A stretch of DNA of 36,704 nt from Acidimicrobiales bacterium (lineage in GTDB: Bacteria > Actinomycetota > Acidimicrobiia > Acidimicrobiales > AC-9), in assembly GCA_036270875.1 (NCBI GenBank), contig DATBBR010000015.1, forward strand, positions 1 to 36,704, in the 5' to 3' direction. Position numbers and translations under genes: made by a program. The first letter of the stretch is position 1; every line of letters starts with the position of its first letter. The notes under the pieces were generated by a model. It ran no database searches and was not told the origin of the DNA. It worked only from the letters and a program-made list of their open reading frames with translations. This document shows, piece after piece, positions 25,090 to 35,695 of the stretch.

Positions 25090-25332
25090 GTGGACGACAA
25101 CGAGATCCTCGAGCACATCGGCGGCCTGGTCGGCGAGGAGCACACCCTGCTCGAGACGGCCGGGGCCGACGGTCTCGACGAGGCCCAGGAGCGCCGTCTC
25201 GCCAGCCTCGAGGTCAGCCTGGACCAGTGCTGGGACCTGCTGCGCCAGCGGCGGGCTCGACGGCACGCGGGCCTCGACCCCGACGAGGCCAAGGAGCGCG
25301 ACACCGACACCGTCGAGCACTACCGCCAGTGA
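25090..25332 (+). CDS. DUF2630 family protein
   Basis: A small 80-residue actinobacterial protein of unknown function. The family pattern is clear: MDDNEILEHIGGLVGEEH, then LDEAQERRLASLEVSLDQCWDLLRQRRARRHAGLDPDEA. It should form two antiparallel helices. GTG 25090 is the only sensible start and gives the conserved N-terminus. It lies 11 bp after the HtrA-like gene and is likely co-transcribed with it; it is convergent with the ROK gene, separated by 10 bp. Confidence 0.88.
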   Translation: MDDNEILEHIGGLVGEEHTLLETAGADGLDEAQERRLASLEVSLDQCWDLLRQRRARRHAGLDPDEAKERDTDTVEHYRQ

Positions 25333-25342
25333 ACCAGCAGGG

Positions 25343-26260
25343 CTACCGCCGCGGCGTCGCCGAGCGTCCCTGAGCACCCCGGCGCGGCGAGTCCCACAGG
25401 CGCAGGCCGCCGAGGATCGCGCCGGTGTTGCCGACCAGGGTGGCCTTCTCCCCCAGGTCGACCTTGAGGTGCTTGGCGTTGCCCCCGCCGACATAGAGCC
25501 GGTCGTACAGCATGAGCGCGTCGAGGGTCTCGACCGCCACCGCCACCCGCCGGCTCCACCGCTTGTTGCCGATCCGAAGGCGGGCCGCCTCCCCCACCTG
25601 CTGCTCGTAGGTCTCGCCCTTGCGGAAGGGGTGGTGGGCCAGCTCGAGGTGTGGGGCCAGCTCGCCGTCGAGGAAGAAGCTGCTGCCCATCCCCGTGCCC
25701 AGGGTGATCACGCACTCGAGGCCCTCTCCGTTCACCACTCCCAGGCCCTGGAGATCGGCGTCGTTGACGATCCGGGTGGGTTTGCCCGTCCGCTGCTCGA
25801 GGACCGCGGCCAGATCGAATCCCTTCCAGGCCTCCACCAACTGCTCGAGCACGGGGGTGCCGAGGCCACCGCTGGTCGACAGGTTGGGCGCGGTGATGAC
25901 AATGCCTCGCCGCACCATGCCGGGAAAGCCCACCGACACCCGGTCGAAGGGCGGGAGCCCCTCGGCCAGCCCGAGCACGGCCTCGACGAGCACGTCTGGT
26001 GGACAGGGATGGGGAGTCTTCACCCTTACCCGGTCGACCAGCATGGCGCCCTCGGGGTCGAGCACCGAGGCCTTGATGCCCGTGCCCCCGATGTCGACGG
26101 CAAGCGTGGTGGGGCCTCCGGCCCCCTTGCGCCGGCCTCCCGGGCCGGCCTTACCCTCGGGCCGGGCTCCCCGGCCGGCCTTCGGGGCCGGACGGGCTCG
26201 ACGCGGCGTGCCCGATCCGGACTCACCGCTGTCGGTCCGAGAATCTGGACCAGAAACCAC
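25343..26260 (-). CDS. ROK family sugar kinase, probably polyphosphate/ATP glucokinase
   Basis: A 305-residue cytosolic kinase that would phosphorylate glucose or a related sugar. The ATP/polyphosphate loop is LAVDIGGTGIKASVLD, the sugar-binding region has SVGFPGMVRRG and IVNDADLQGLG, and the adenosine motif is ITLGTGMGSSFFLDG. PHLELAHHPFRKGETYEQQVG is typical of the actinobacterial branch usually annotated as polyphosphate glucokinase; I cannot confirm the phosphate donor. The first 45 residues are a basic Gly/Pro/Arg/Lys linker of low complexity. Start is uncertain: GTG 26260 was chosen, with ATG 26314 as alternative. It is convergent with DUF2630 and divergent from the sigma factor. Confidence 0.82.
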   Translation of the reverse strand: MVSGPDSRTDSGESGSGTPRRARPAPKAGRGARPEGKAGPGGRRKGAGGPTTLAVDIGGTGIKASVLDPEGAMLVDRVRVKTPHPCPPDVLVEAVLGLAEGLPPFDRVSVGFPGMVRRGIVITAPNLSTSGGLGTPVLEQLVEAWKGFDLAAVLEQRTGKPTRIVNDADLQGLGVVNGEGLECVITLGTGMGSSFFLDGELAPHLELAHHPFRKGETYEQQVGEAARLRIGNKRWSRRVAVAVETLDALMLYDRLYVGGGNAKHLKVDLGEKATLVGNTGAILGGLRLWDSPRRGAQGRSATPRR

Positions 26261-26417
26261 GAGCGCGATCCAACCGCAATGGGTAAGACTGAGCAAGCGG
26301 TCCCGAGGGGCCATATGGGCGGCCGGGGCGGCGGGTCGGTTCGGCGATCAGCTCGAAGACGCAACCTCGTGGGCGTAGGCAGGGGGCTTCTGTCTCGGGC
26401 CGGAATGGCCAGGGCAC

Positions 26418-26445
26418 TTGGGGCGTTTAGGTCTACAGGTAAGAA
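26418..26445 (+). promoter_or_regulatory. Possible promoter of the sigma factor gene
   Basis: TTGGGG (26418-26423) and TAAGAA (26440-26445) are separated by 16 nt, in the most AT-rich patch of the 196-bp intergenic region 26261-26456. The transcript would begin a few nt before GTG 26457. No other feature is visible in this region. Confidence 0.35.
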
Positions 26446-26456
26446 TTTTGAGAGGA

Positions 26457-27341
26457 GTGAAGATCATCGCTACCGCACGGGATACCGCCACCAAGGATGC
26501 GACGCGGAGGTCATCCGCGCCCTTGGGAGATGCCGTCGGGCTCTTTCTCGACGACCTGGCCCGATATCCCCTGCTCACGGCCGATCAGCAGGTGGAGCTG
26601 GCCCAGCGCATCGAGGCCGGCGATGACGAGGCCAGGCAGCGGATGATCACGGCCAACTTGCGTCTGGTCGTGCACTGGGCTCGCCTGTACCAGGACCGGG
26701 GCGTGGACCTGGGCGATCTCGTCCAGGAGGGCACCTTCGGCCTCATGCGGGCCGTCGACAAGTTCGATTGGCGTCGGGGCTTCCGGTTCTCCACCTACGC
26801 CACATGGTGGATCCGTCAGGCCCTTCAGCGGGCGGTCCACAACACCGGGCAGTCCATCCGCCTGCCGATGGACGCCGCCGAGCGCGCTCGCCGCGTCGAC
26901 ACCGCCCGTCGGGAGCTGGCCGTGGAGCTGGGACGGGAGCCTGACGACGAGGAGCTGGCCGAGGCGGCCAGCGTCTCGCTCAGCCAGCTGTCGGATCTGC
27001 GCCAGGCGGCACGGGTCGTGGCCAGCCTCGACCAGACCGTGGGACCGGACTCCGAGACGAGCCTGGGCGAGCTGGTCGCACCGGCCGGAGAGCCGTTCGA
27101 GGAGGAGGTCGACTCGGCCATCGGGCGCGAGCAGCTCCGACAGGCTGTCCAGAGCCTCAGCCCCCTCGAGCGTGACGTCCTCTGGCTGCGGTTCGGGCTC
27201 GACACGGGCCAACCCGCATCACTGGAGAACACGGCCCGACGCCTGGGTATCGGCGTCCGCCGGGCCCGCCAGGTGGAGAGCGACGCCCTCCGCCGGCTGG
27301 CCACGTTCCCCGAGCTCGAGTCCCTCCTGCTCGCCGCCTGA
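26457..27341 (+). CDS. Group 2 (RpoD-like) RNA polymerase sigma factor
   Basis: A 294-residue sigma-70 protein. Region 1.2 is [15 protein letters not shown]; region 2 has [37 protein letters not shown]; region 3 has [16 protein letters not shown]; and region 4 contains [15 protein letters not shown] with a helix-turn-helix near [14 protein letters not shown]. It lacks the long region 1.1 of a housekeeping RpoD, so it is a non-essential, stress or stationary-type sigma of the SigB/HrdB-related group. GTG 26457 is preceded by GAGAGGA with unusually short spacing; TTG 26448 is in frame as an alternative. It is convergent with rluD. No anti-sigma gene is adjacent. Confidence 0.9.
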   Translation: MKIIATARDTATKDATRRSSAPLGDAVGLFLDDLARYPLLTADQQVELAQRIEAGDDEARQRMITANLRLVVHWARLYQDRGVDLGDLVQEGTFGLMRAVDKFDWRRGFRFSTYATWWIRQALQRAVHNTGQSIRLPMDAAERARRVDTARRELAVELGREPDDEELAEAASVSLSQLSDLRQAARVVASLDQTVGPDSETSLGELVAPAGEPFEEEVDSAIGREQLRQAVQSLSPLERDVLWLRFGLDTGQPASLENTARRLGIGVRRARQVESDALRRLATFPELESLLLAA

Positions 27342-27342
27342 C

Positions 27343-27364
27343 CCCCCTGGGATCGGGCAGGGGG
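27343..27364. terminator. Hairpin between convergent sigma and rluD genes
   Basis: CCCCCTG and CAGGGGG form a perfect 7-bp stem with an 8-nt loop in the 50-bp gap between two convergent genes. It could serve as a bidirectional terminator, but there is no T-tract. Confidence 0.45.
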
Positions 27365-27391
27365 ACTCAGCGGGCTCGGGCCCAGGCCGGT

Positions 27392-28315
27392 CTAGGACAG
27401 TGTCGCCAATACGGCCGTCAGATCAGCGGGCAAGGGCGACGTGAAGCCGAGACGCTCTCCCGTGCGGGGATGGTCAAAGCTCAGCCGATGGGCGTGCAGG
27501 AACGGTCGTTCCAATTCCAGCCTGGGCTCGGCGCCCCCGTAGCGCACGTCGCCCGCCACCGGGTGCCCGATGGCGGCCAGGTGCACCCGGATCTGGTGGG
27601 TGCGGCCCGTGTCCAGCCGGCAGTCGACCAGGGTCGCCTCCGCCGGGAGCCGGTACCGGGTTTCGACGCGATACGCCGTGCGCGCCGGTCGACCCCGGCG
27701 GGAGATGGCCATCCGGGTGGGATCCCGCTCCGACCGCCCCATCGGCGCCTCGACCTCGCCCGCGTCGGCGTCGACGGAACCGAGGACCAGGGCGAGGTAG
27801 CGGCGCTCGATCGCCCGGGGCCGACCGCTGAGCTGTTCGACCAGCGAGCGGTACGCATCGGCAGTCCGCGCCACCACGAGGAGACCGGACGTGCCCTTGT
27901 CCAAGCGCTGGACGATGCCCGGACGGCCGGCATCACCCGCGCCGGCGTCGGCCAGGTCCGGAAATCGGGCCACCAGCCCCTGGACGAGCGTGCCCGAGGG
28001 GTGGCCGGCACCGGGATGGACGACGAGGCCCGAAGGTTTGTCGACCACCACGATGTCGCCGTCCGCGTGGACAACCCGTACGTCCACGCTCGGGTCGGCA
28101 CCGACTCCGGACGGCGGTCCGCGAGACGGCAGGTCCACCTCGAGGTCCTCGCCGCCGGCCACCCGGCGGCTGCGGGTCGACACCGGAGCGCCCGAGAGCC
28201 GGACGCGGCCGGCCCGCACCAGCTCGGCCACCTCCGCTCGCGTCAAGCCGCCCAGGAGCGCCACTGCCCGGTCGACGCGCTCGCCGGCGAGCGCCGCCGG
28301 GATGGAGGCTTTCAC
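27392..28315 (-). CDS. RluD-family 23S rRNA/tRNA pseudouridine synthase
   Basis: Converts uridine to pseudouridine in RNA. The 307-residue protein has an N-terminal S4 domain (GERVDRAVALLGGLTRAEVAELVRAGRVRL) and the catalytic motif QRLDKGTSGLLVVAR, with the aspartate intact and Gln replacing the usual His. VDCRLDTGRTHQIRVHLAAIGHP is the second conserved region. GTG 28315 overlaps the lspA stop (GTGA), which fixes the start and indicates translational coupling; the longer frame to 28363 is inside lspA. The lspA-rluD pair is a well-known bacterial arrangement. Which uridines are targeted is not decidable here. Confidence 0.92.
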   Translation of the reverse strand: MKASIPAALAGERVDRAVALLGGLTRAEVAELVRAGRVRLSGAPVSTRSRRVAGGEDLEVDLPSRGPPSGVGADPSVDVRVVHADGDIVVVDKPSGLVVHPGAGHPSGTLVQGLVARFPDLADAGAGDAGRPGIVQRLDKGTSGLLVVARTADAYRSLVEQLSGRPRAIERRYLALVLGSVDADAGEVEAPMGRSERDPTRMAISRRGRPARTAYRVETRYRLPAEATLVDCRLDTGRTHQIRVHLAAIGHPVAGDVRYGGAEPRLELERPFLHAHRLSFDHPRTGERLGFTSPLPADLTAVLATLS

Positions 28316-28815
28316 GGCGCTCGTCTGCGGTAGCCGGCGAAGATGAGGAGAATCGCACCACACACGATGCAGGCGTCGGCCACGTTGAACGTGGGCCAGT
28401 ACCGAAGGTCGATGAAGTCGATCACGGAACCCCCGTTGGACCGCACCAGTCGGTCGACCAGGTTCCCGACCGCACCACCGAGGATCAGGCCAACCGCGAT
28501 CGCCGTCGCCGTCGTCGAGGCCGACCGGCCCAGGACCACGACGACGGCGATCAGCGCCACAGCGACAATCACCAGCTCGGTCGTGAGGCCGCGCGCCAGG
28601 CTGAACGCCGCACCCGAGTTGAAGGTGAGGGCGAGCCGCACCGGACCGACCAGGTGCACCGGAGCGTCCCTCAGGAAGTGCACTGCCAGCGACTTGGTCA
28701 GCTGGTCCACGGCGACGACGATTGCCGCCGTCCCCGCGATGATCAGCTGAAGGCGCGGGCGAGACCAGTCCCGGCTCAGCGCCGCGACAACCCCCCGCTC
28801 TTGCAGGTCACGCAC
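28312..28815 (-). CDS. lspA: Lipoprotein signal peptidase (signal peptidase II)
   Basis: Membrane aspartyl protease that cleaves prolipoproteins after lipidation, including presumably the lipoprotein at 4384. Four membrane helices are seen, with AVDQLTKSLA, LTFNSGAAFSLARG, the first catalytic aspartate in GNLVDRLVRS and the second in FIDLRYWPTFNVADACI. Start is uncertain. GTG 28815 (167 residues) overlaps the end of the DksA-like gene by 40 nt and has a poor ribosome site. A CTG at 28779 overlaps the DksA stop as CTGA and gives a typical 155-residue protein. ATG 28878 is too far inside the upstream gene. It is between the DksA-like and rluD genes in one operon. Confidence 0.9.
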   Translation of the reverse strand: MRDLQERGVVAALSRDWSRPRLQLIIAGTAAIVVAVDQLTKSLAVHFLRDAPVHLVGPVRLALTFNSGAAFSLARGLTTELVIVAVALIAVVVVLGRSASTTATAIAVGLILGGAVGNLVDRLVRSNGGSVIDFIDLRYWPTFNVADACIVCGAILLIFAGYRRRAP

Positions 28816-29690
28816 ATACGGGCCTGGGGCAACGCCTTGAGCCGGGCCCTCGGGATCGGTTGGCCGCATCCCTCGCACAGGCCGTAGGTGCCGGCTTCGA
28901 TCTTGGCCAGGGCGTGGTCGATGTCCTCGATGGCCGCCCTCGCCTGCGCCGACAGGGCCAGGTCCCGCTCGCGGTCGACGGTGACCGTCCCCCCCTCGCC
29001 AGACTCCTCGTCGAACTGCACGTCGCCGGGCTCCATGTCCTGAGCCAGCGAGTCAGCCTCGGCCTTGAGGGCCTCGGCCTGTTCGAGATAGGTCGCCCGC
29101 TCGGCAAGCAAGAGCCCCTGCTGCTCCAGCAGGAACTTGTCCGTGACCTTCCGGGGCCGAGTCTTCGGGGCCCTGGCCGCGGCGCCGGCCGGGGTCCCGG
29201 ATCCCCCCCGGCGAGCAAGGGTCTTCGCTGCTGCCCCCCGCTCTGCCCCTCGTGTGGGGCTCAGCTTTGGTGCCGCCGCCCGGCTCGCTGGGGCCTTGGC
29301 CGGCACTCGGGCGCTGGCGCCGGCCTTCGCCTGGACGCCGCTGCCGGCGCGCCCCGTCGCCACCCGGGCGCCTCCCCGCTTGGCGGTGGCGGACGTGGTG
29401 GCCGCCGGTCCCGCCCCCCGCTGGCCCTTGCCCGCCACGGAAGCTCCCCGCCCCCGCCCGGACTTGGTGCCGGCGGCATCGGCCTTGCCGGTGGGCCGGC
29501 CTCCCGCGCCGGCCGCGGTGCCTCGTGCGGGTGGGTTCCGCGCCGTGGACTGGCCCTTGCCGGTCGCCGGGCCAGCTCCGGCGGACTTGCTCGCCCGGGC
29601 AGCCGGGGCGGACGCTCGAGCCGATGCGGGGGCTCCCTTTCGGGTTCCCGCCTGTCGGGCCGGGTTGGATGAACGTGACGTTCGAGGCAT
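28776..29690 (-). CDS. DksA/TraR C4 zinc-finger protein with long basic disordered N-terminus
   Basis: 304 residues. The C-terminal 120 residues form the DksA/TraR fold: a coiled-coil with LLAERATYLEQAEALKAEADSL, then LAKIEAGTYGLCEGCGQPIPRARLKALPQARMCVTCK with the CXXC pairs of a zinc finger. Such proteins bind the RNA polymerase secondary channel. The first 170 or so residues are an Ala/Gly/Lys/Arg/Pro-rich, disordered, histone-like tail. ATG 29690 is 14 nt after an AGGA and begins the low-complexity part. A -35/-10 pair lies upstream. It is followed by lspA and rluD in an operon that is common in Actinobacteria. Confidence 0.87.
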   Translation of the reverse strand: MPRTSRSSNPARQAGTRKGAPASARASAPAARASKSAGAGPATGKGQSTARNPPARGTAAGAGGRPTGKADAAGTKSGRGRGASVAGKGQRGAGPAATTSATAKRGGARVATGRAGSGVQAKAGASARVPAKAPASRAAAPKLSPTRGAERGAAAKTLARRGGSGTPAGAAARAPKTRPRKVTDKFLLEQQGLLLAERATYLEQAEALKAEADSLAQDMEPGDVQFDEESGEGGTVTVDRERDLALSAQARAAIEDIDHALAKIEAGTYGLCEGCGQPIPRARLKALPQARMCVTCKSGGLSRR

Positions 29691-29725
29691 GAAGCTCGGT
29701 CCTGAGAAGTCGCCGAGGGCGTCGG

Positions 29726-29754
29726 ATCGTACCTGACCAGGCAGGCTTCGGCAA
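29726..29754 (-). promoter_or_regulatory. Promoter of the dksA-lspA-rluD unit
   Basis: On the minus strand TTGCCG (29749-29754) and TACGAT (29726-29731) are spaced by 17 nt, the ideal sigma-70 distance. The -10 lies 35 nt before ATG 29690, leaving room for a short leader. Confidence 0.5.
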
Positions 29755-29854
29755 CGACCTCGCCGGAACGGCCGCCCGAGGCGATCGGTTCCGGCCTGCG
29801 ACACGAGGCCGCCAGAAGCCGGGAAACTCGCCAGGAGCTCAGACTGGTCCCGCC

Positions 29855-29860
29855 TACTGT
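29855..29860 (+). promoter_or_regulatory. -10 hexamer TACTGT of ileS, leaderless type
   Basis: TACTGT is followed by 6 nt and ATG 29867. No T-box leader can fit, although many Actinobacteria regulate ileS with a T-box. Confidence 0.45.
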
Positions 29861-29866
29861 GGTCCC

Positions 29867-33109
<3,243 letters not shown>

Positions 33110-33115
33110 GGCGGC

Positions 33116-33138
33116 GGCCGACCGTCGATCGGCCCTTT
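33116..33138 (+). terminator. Terminator-like hairpin after ileS
   Basis: GGCCGA-CCGTCGA-TCGGCC forms a 6-bp stem with a 7-nt loop, followed by CTTTC, 7 bp after the ileS stop. It is a plausible, if weak, intrinsic terminator. Confidence 0.4.
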
Positions 33139-33173
33139 CAGGAGCTGCCGTGCGCTGAGGCCTTCCCCGGCGG

Positions 33174-33215
33174 GGTCAGCGGCTCTGGGTCAGCGGCTCT
33201 GGGTCAGCGGCTCTG
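33174..33215. repeat. Three tandem copies of a 14-bp repeat
   Basis: GGTCAGCGGCTCTG occurs three times without gaps. On the minus strand each unit contains TGA, and the first in frame is the stop of the membrane protein gene (33204-33206). Confidence 0.75.
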
Positions 33216-34385
33216 GCGAGCGGGCGCCCGGGCCGCACCCGTCCCGATCAGGGCGTCGATGCGGTTGAGCAGGGTGGCTCGCCGCTCCCCCTGAAGCTCT
33301 CGTTGCCGCACGAGCTCCAGCTCCATCGGTTCCAGCTGGGGAAGCAGGGGAAGGATCTCGGTCAGGCGGAGATCGTCGTAGTCGGCGATCGGAAAGTCGA
33401 CGTGACGATCGTCACGACCCCCGTCGTCGTACTGCTGCTCGGCGTCGTCGTAGCCATCGTGCTCGTCGTAGCCCGCGTGCTCGTCGTTGTAGCCGTCGTC
33501 GACAGGACGCTCGACCGGCTGGCGCTGGCGGGTCCCGTTCGGGACCGGCGCCGCCGGGCGGCGAGCGGCAGGGGCGGCCCCGACCGCGCCGGTCAGCTCG
33601 TCCAGCTTGCGGAGGACGACGCCCCGCTTGCGACCCGACATCTCGCGATCCTTGACGACCTCGACCTCGTCCGGCTCGAGCTCCTCCAGCAGCGGCAGGA
33701 TCTCGCCCACCCGGAGCTCGTCGTAGTCCGCGATGGGGAACTCCAGATCGTCGTACTCCTGGACATCGGCGCGGCTGGCGTCGCCGTCGTCCTCGAATCG
33801 ATCGTCCTCGTACCGATCGCGGGGGTCAGGGGCTGCCGGCGGACGGACGTCAGCCACGGGCGCCGACGGACGCTCGTAGGGCGACGGACCGCGGGCGGAG
33901 CGGGCCGAGCGGGCCGACACCGGAGGCGGCGGAGCCTGGGGCTCCCAGACCGCTTCGTCCTCTTCGTCCTCTTCGTCGACTTCCTCCAACGGGGGCGCAT
34001 CGAACACCTGGGAGGTCGGCTCCGCTGCCCTCGCGCCCCTTGACGCCCTGGGGATCGTCGCCGTCTCGGGAGCGAGCGAGTCGCGGTGGTCGAGCTCGAT
34101 GGCGCCGGTGTCGCTCTGGGCCAGGGGCGCCGGCGCCTGGGAGCCGCGGGCGGCGGCCGACCGGGCCGACCGGGCCCGTCCGAGGCGGGTGAAGAGCAGC
34201 ACGAGCGCGAAGGACAGTGCGCTTGCAGCAATCGAGATGTAGTCCAAGGCCAGCGAGCTGTTCAGGAAACCGATCACCAGGGTGACCAGGCCGATCAGCA
34301 AGAGGCCAACGGTCAGAAGAAGCAACACCGAGCCACCATCCCAGGGAGCCTTCGTGGGGGGAGCCGAGGCGCAGCGCCCGGCCAC
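33204..34385 (-). CDS. Membrane-anchored protein with a duplicated C-terminal domain, unknown function
   Basis: 393 residues if GTG 34385 is used; GTG 34328, just before the hydrophobic part, is possible. Two membrane helices lie at about residues 20-65 (LLLLTVGLLLIGLVTLVIG and ISIAASALSFALVLLF). A long acidic and Pro/Arg-rich disordered region follows. Two copies of a 49-residue domain at about 216-264 and 331-379 start with FPIADYD and share EILPLL, LEP and RE..G; they are 28 of 49 identical by my alignment. Similar YD-L-EI-PLL domains occur in other actinobacterial division-associated proteins, as I recall. It is downstream of divIVA on the same strand but has its own promoter. A polar growth or division role is inference. 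Confidence 0.75.
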   Translation of the reverse strand: MAGRCASAPPTKAPWDGGSVLLLLTVGLLLIGLVTLVIGFLNSSLALDYISIAASALSFALVLLFTRLGRARSARSAAARGSQAPAPLAQSDTGAIELDHRDSLAPETATIPRASRGARAAEPTSQVFDAPPLEEVDEEDEEDEAVWEPQAPPPPVSARSARSARGPSPYERPSAPVADVRPPAAPDPRDRYEDDRFEDDGDASRADVQEYDDLEFPIADYDELRVGEILPLLEELEPDEVEVVKDREMSGRKRGVVLRKLDELTGAVGAAPAARRPAAPVPNGTRQRQPVERPVDDGYNDEHAGYDEHDGYDDAEQQYDDGGRDDRHVDFPIADYDDLRLTEILPLLPQLEPMELELVRQRELQGERRATLLNRIDALIGTGAARAPARQSR

Positions 34386-34409
34386 GCCATCTGTCTATCG
34401 CACCTACAT

Positions 34410-34415
34410 ATTCTA
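34410..34415 (-). promoter_or_regulatory. -10 hexamer TAGAAT before the membrane protein gene
   Basis: TAGAAT on the minus strand is 24 nt before GTG 34385 and close to consensus. It overlaps the 9-bp inverted repeat at 34412-34432. Confidence 0.4.
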
Positions 34416-34432
34416 GAACCAGGGGCTCTAGA
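34412..34432. repeat. 9-bp inverted repeat over the divIVA stop codon
   Basis: TCTAGAACC-AGG-GGCTCTAGA is palindromic with one mismatch. It includes the TAG stop of divIVA and overlaps the TAGAAT hexamer of the next gene. There is no T-tract, so an operator is as likely as a terminator. Confidence 0.45.
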
Positions 34433-35375
34433 CCTGCCCACGACCCCCTGCGGGGCCCTGGCCCCGGATAACGCGCGTCGGTGTGTGCTCGTCAGCGGCA
34501 CCCTGCACCCGGATGATCCGGGTCGGATTGTCCTCGTCGGTGCTCTCCCACTGCTCAGCGTCGAATACACCGGTTCCCGGCCCTGGCGGACGCTCCTGCG
34601 GCCCGGCACCACCCGGAGGGGAGCCACCCGGAGGGGCGCCACCGGGAGGGGAGCCAGCCCCCACCACGATGGTCGGGCGATCGTCATCAGCTTGGCGATC
34701 GTCGTCAGCTTGGCGATCGTCGTCAGCGGGGCCCTCGTCGGCCACGCCCGAGTCGGGCTCGCCACCGTCACCGTTGAGACCGTCCTCGGACGGCTCACTC
34801 GGCTGTGGCGGCGGAGCGGGGACGTCCACCTCGCTCAACGGCGGCGGCGGCGCCATGGCCGAGAGGTTGTGATCCACCCAGGCGGCGGCGTTCGAGAGGG
34901 CAGCCCGCATCCGGCTCCGCTCCTCCTCGACATGCCGCTCGAGCAGGATGATGTCCTTGTGCATCTGCTGGCGGGCGCTCTCGAGCCGGACCAGCTCCTC
35001 ACGCAGCTCGCGCTCGGCCTCCTCGGTGGTGCGCCGGGCGCGCTCCTCCGCCTCGGCGACCATGGCCCGCGCCTCGGTCTGCGCGCTCACGAGCGTCTCT
35101 CGAGCCTGTTGCTGCGACTCCTTCACGGCCATGTCGGCTGTCCGCTGGGCCAGCACGAGCGTGCGCCGGAGCGCATCGTCGTCGTCGGGAAGGTCGGAGA
35201 CGCGTTGCTCGGCGCGCATGGCCCGCTCCATGGCCTGCCGGAGACGGTCGTGCAGCAGCTCGACCCCCGCCGCCGCCCGCTCGAGGAACTCGTCGACATC
35301 GTCCTGGTTGTAGCCCCGTAGCTTCTCTCGGAACTCAACCTCTCGAAGTGTTCTCGCTGAGACCTCAATATCCAT
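34428..35375 (-). CDS. divIVA: Polar growth / division scaffold DivIVA (Wag31)
   Basis: 315 residues. DivIVA proteins bind curved membrane at poles and septa and recruit cell wall enzymes. The lipid-binding N-terminus has REVEFREKLRGYNQDDVDEFLER, followed by a long coiled-coil to about residue 160. The C-terminal half is a disordered, acidic and Pro/Gly-rich tail containing ADDDRQ repeats, a GGxPPGG run, and two TRxIRxQG copies around T285 and T300. The coiled-coil matches Wag31, but this tail is unusual. ATG 35375 is 8 nt after a TACCAT hexamer, which suggests a leaderless transcript in addition to readthrough from yggT 53 bp upstream. Confidence 0.92.
   Translation of the reverse strand: MDIEVSARTLREVEFREKLRGYNQDDVDEFLERAAAGVELLHDRLRQAMERAMRAEQRVSDLPDDDDALRRTLVLAQRTADMAVKESQQQARETLVSAQTEARAMVAEAEERARRTTEEAERELREELVRLESARQQMHKDIILLERHVEEERSRMRAALSNAAAWVDHNLSAMAPPPPLSEVDVPAPPPQPSEPSEDGLNGDGGEPDSGVADEGPADDDRQADDDRQADDDRPTIVVGAGSPPGGAPPGGSPPGGAGPQERPPGPGTGVFDAEQWESTDEDNPTRIIRVQGAADEHTPTRVIRGQGPAGGRGQV
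34677..34730. repeat. Three tandem 18-bp repeats within divIVA
   Basis: GCGATCGTCGTCAGCTTG and close variants occupy 34677-34694, 34695-34712 and 34713-34730. They encode the repeated acidic QADDDR units, so length variation would stay in frame. Confidence 0.75.
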
Positions 35376-35383
35376 GAACGATC

Positions 35384-35389
35384 ATGGTA
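35384..35389 (-). promoter_or_regulatory. -10 hexamer TACCAT of divIVA
   Basis: TACCAT on the minus strand is followed by 8 nt and ATG 35375. The 12-mer GATCGTTCATGG covering the start is shared with the start of bpa. Confidence 0.4.
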
Positions 35390-35428
35390 CCGACGGCTTT
35401 TGACCAGGGCGCGGATGGTCGCGGATCG

Positions 35429-35692
35429 TCAGGCGAGGACAGCGCGGGACACGATCTGCAGCCCGATCAGCACGATGATCGGCGAGAGGTCGAGACCCAT
35501 GCCGCCCAGACGCATCGGGGGAAGGACCCGGCGGATCGGACCCAGCACCGGCTCGGTGAGGCTGTACAAGACCCTCGCCGCGGATGCGAGGGGCGTGCCC
35601 GGAGTGATCGGGAACCAGCTGAGGATGACCCGAGCGAAGATGATGATGACGTACGCCTGGAGGACCCAGGCGATGATGCCTTTGGCGGTCAC
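35429..35692 (-). CDS. yggT: YggT family small membrane protein
   Basis: 87 residues. Two hydrophobic helices (GIIAWVLQAYVIIIFARVILSWF and LSPIIVLIGLQIVSRAVL) flank the conserved loop with LYSLTEPVLGPIRRVLPPMRLGGMGLDLSP. The family is of unknown biochemical role, found between sepF and divIVA in many Gram-positive bacteria, and implicated in division or osmotic stress. GTG 35692 starts 3 nt after the sepF stop, so translation is probably coupled. Confidence 0.9.
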   Translation of the reverse strand: MTAKGIIAWVLQAYVIIIFARVILSWFPITPGTPLASAARVLYSLTEPVLGPIRRVLPPMRLGGMGLDLSPIIVLIGLQIVSRAVLA

Positions 35693-35695
35693 GGG

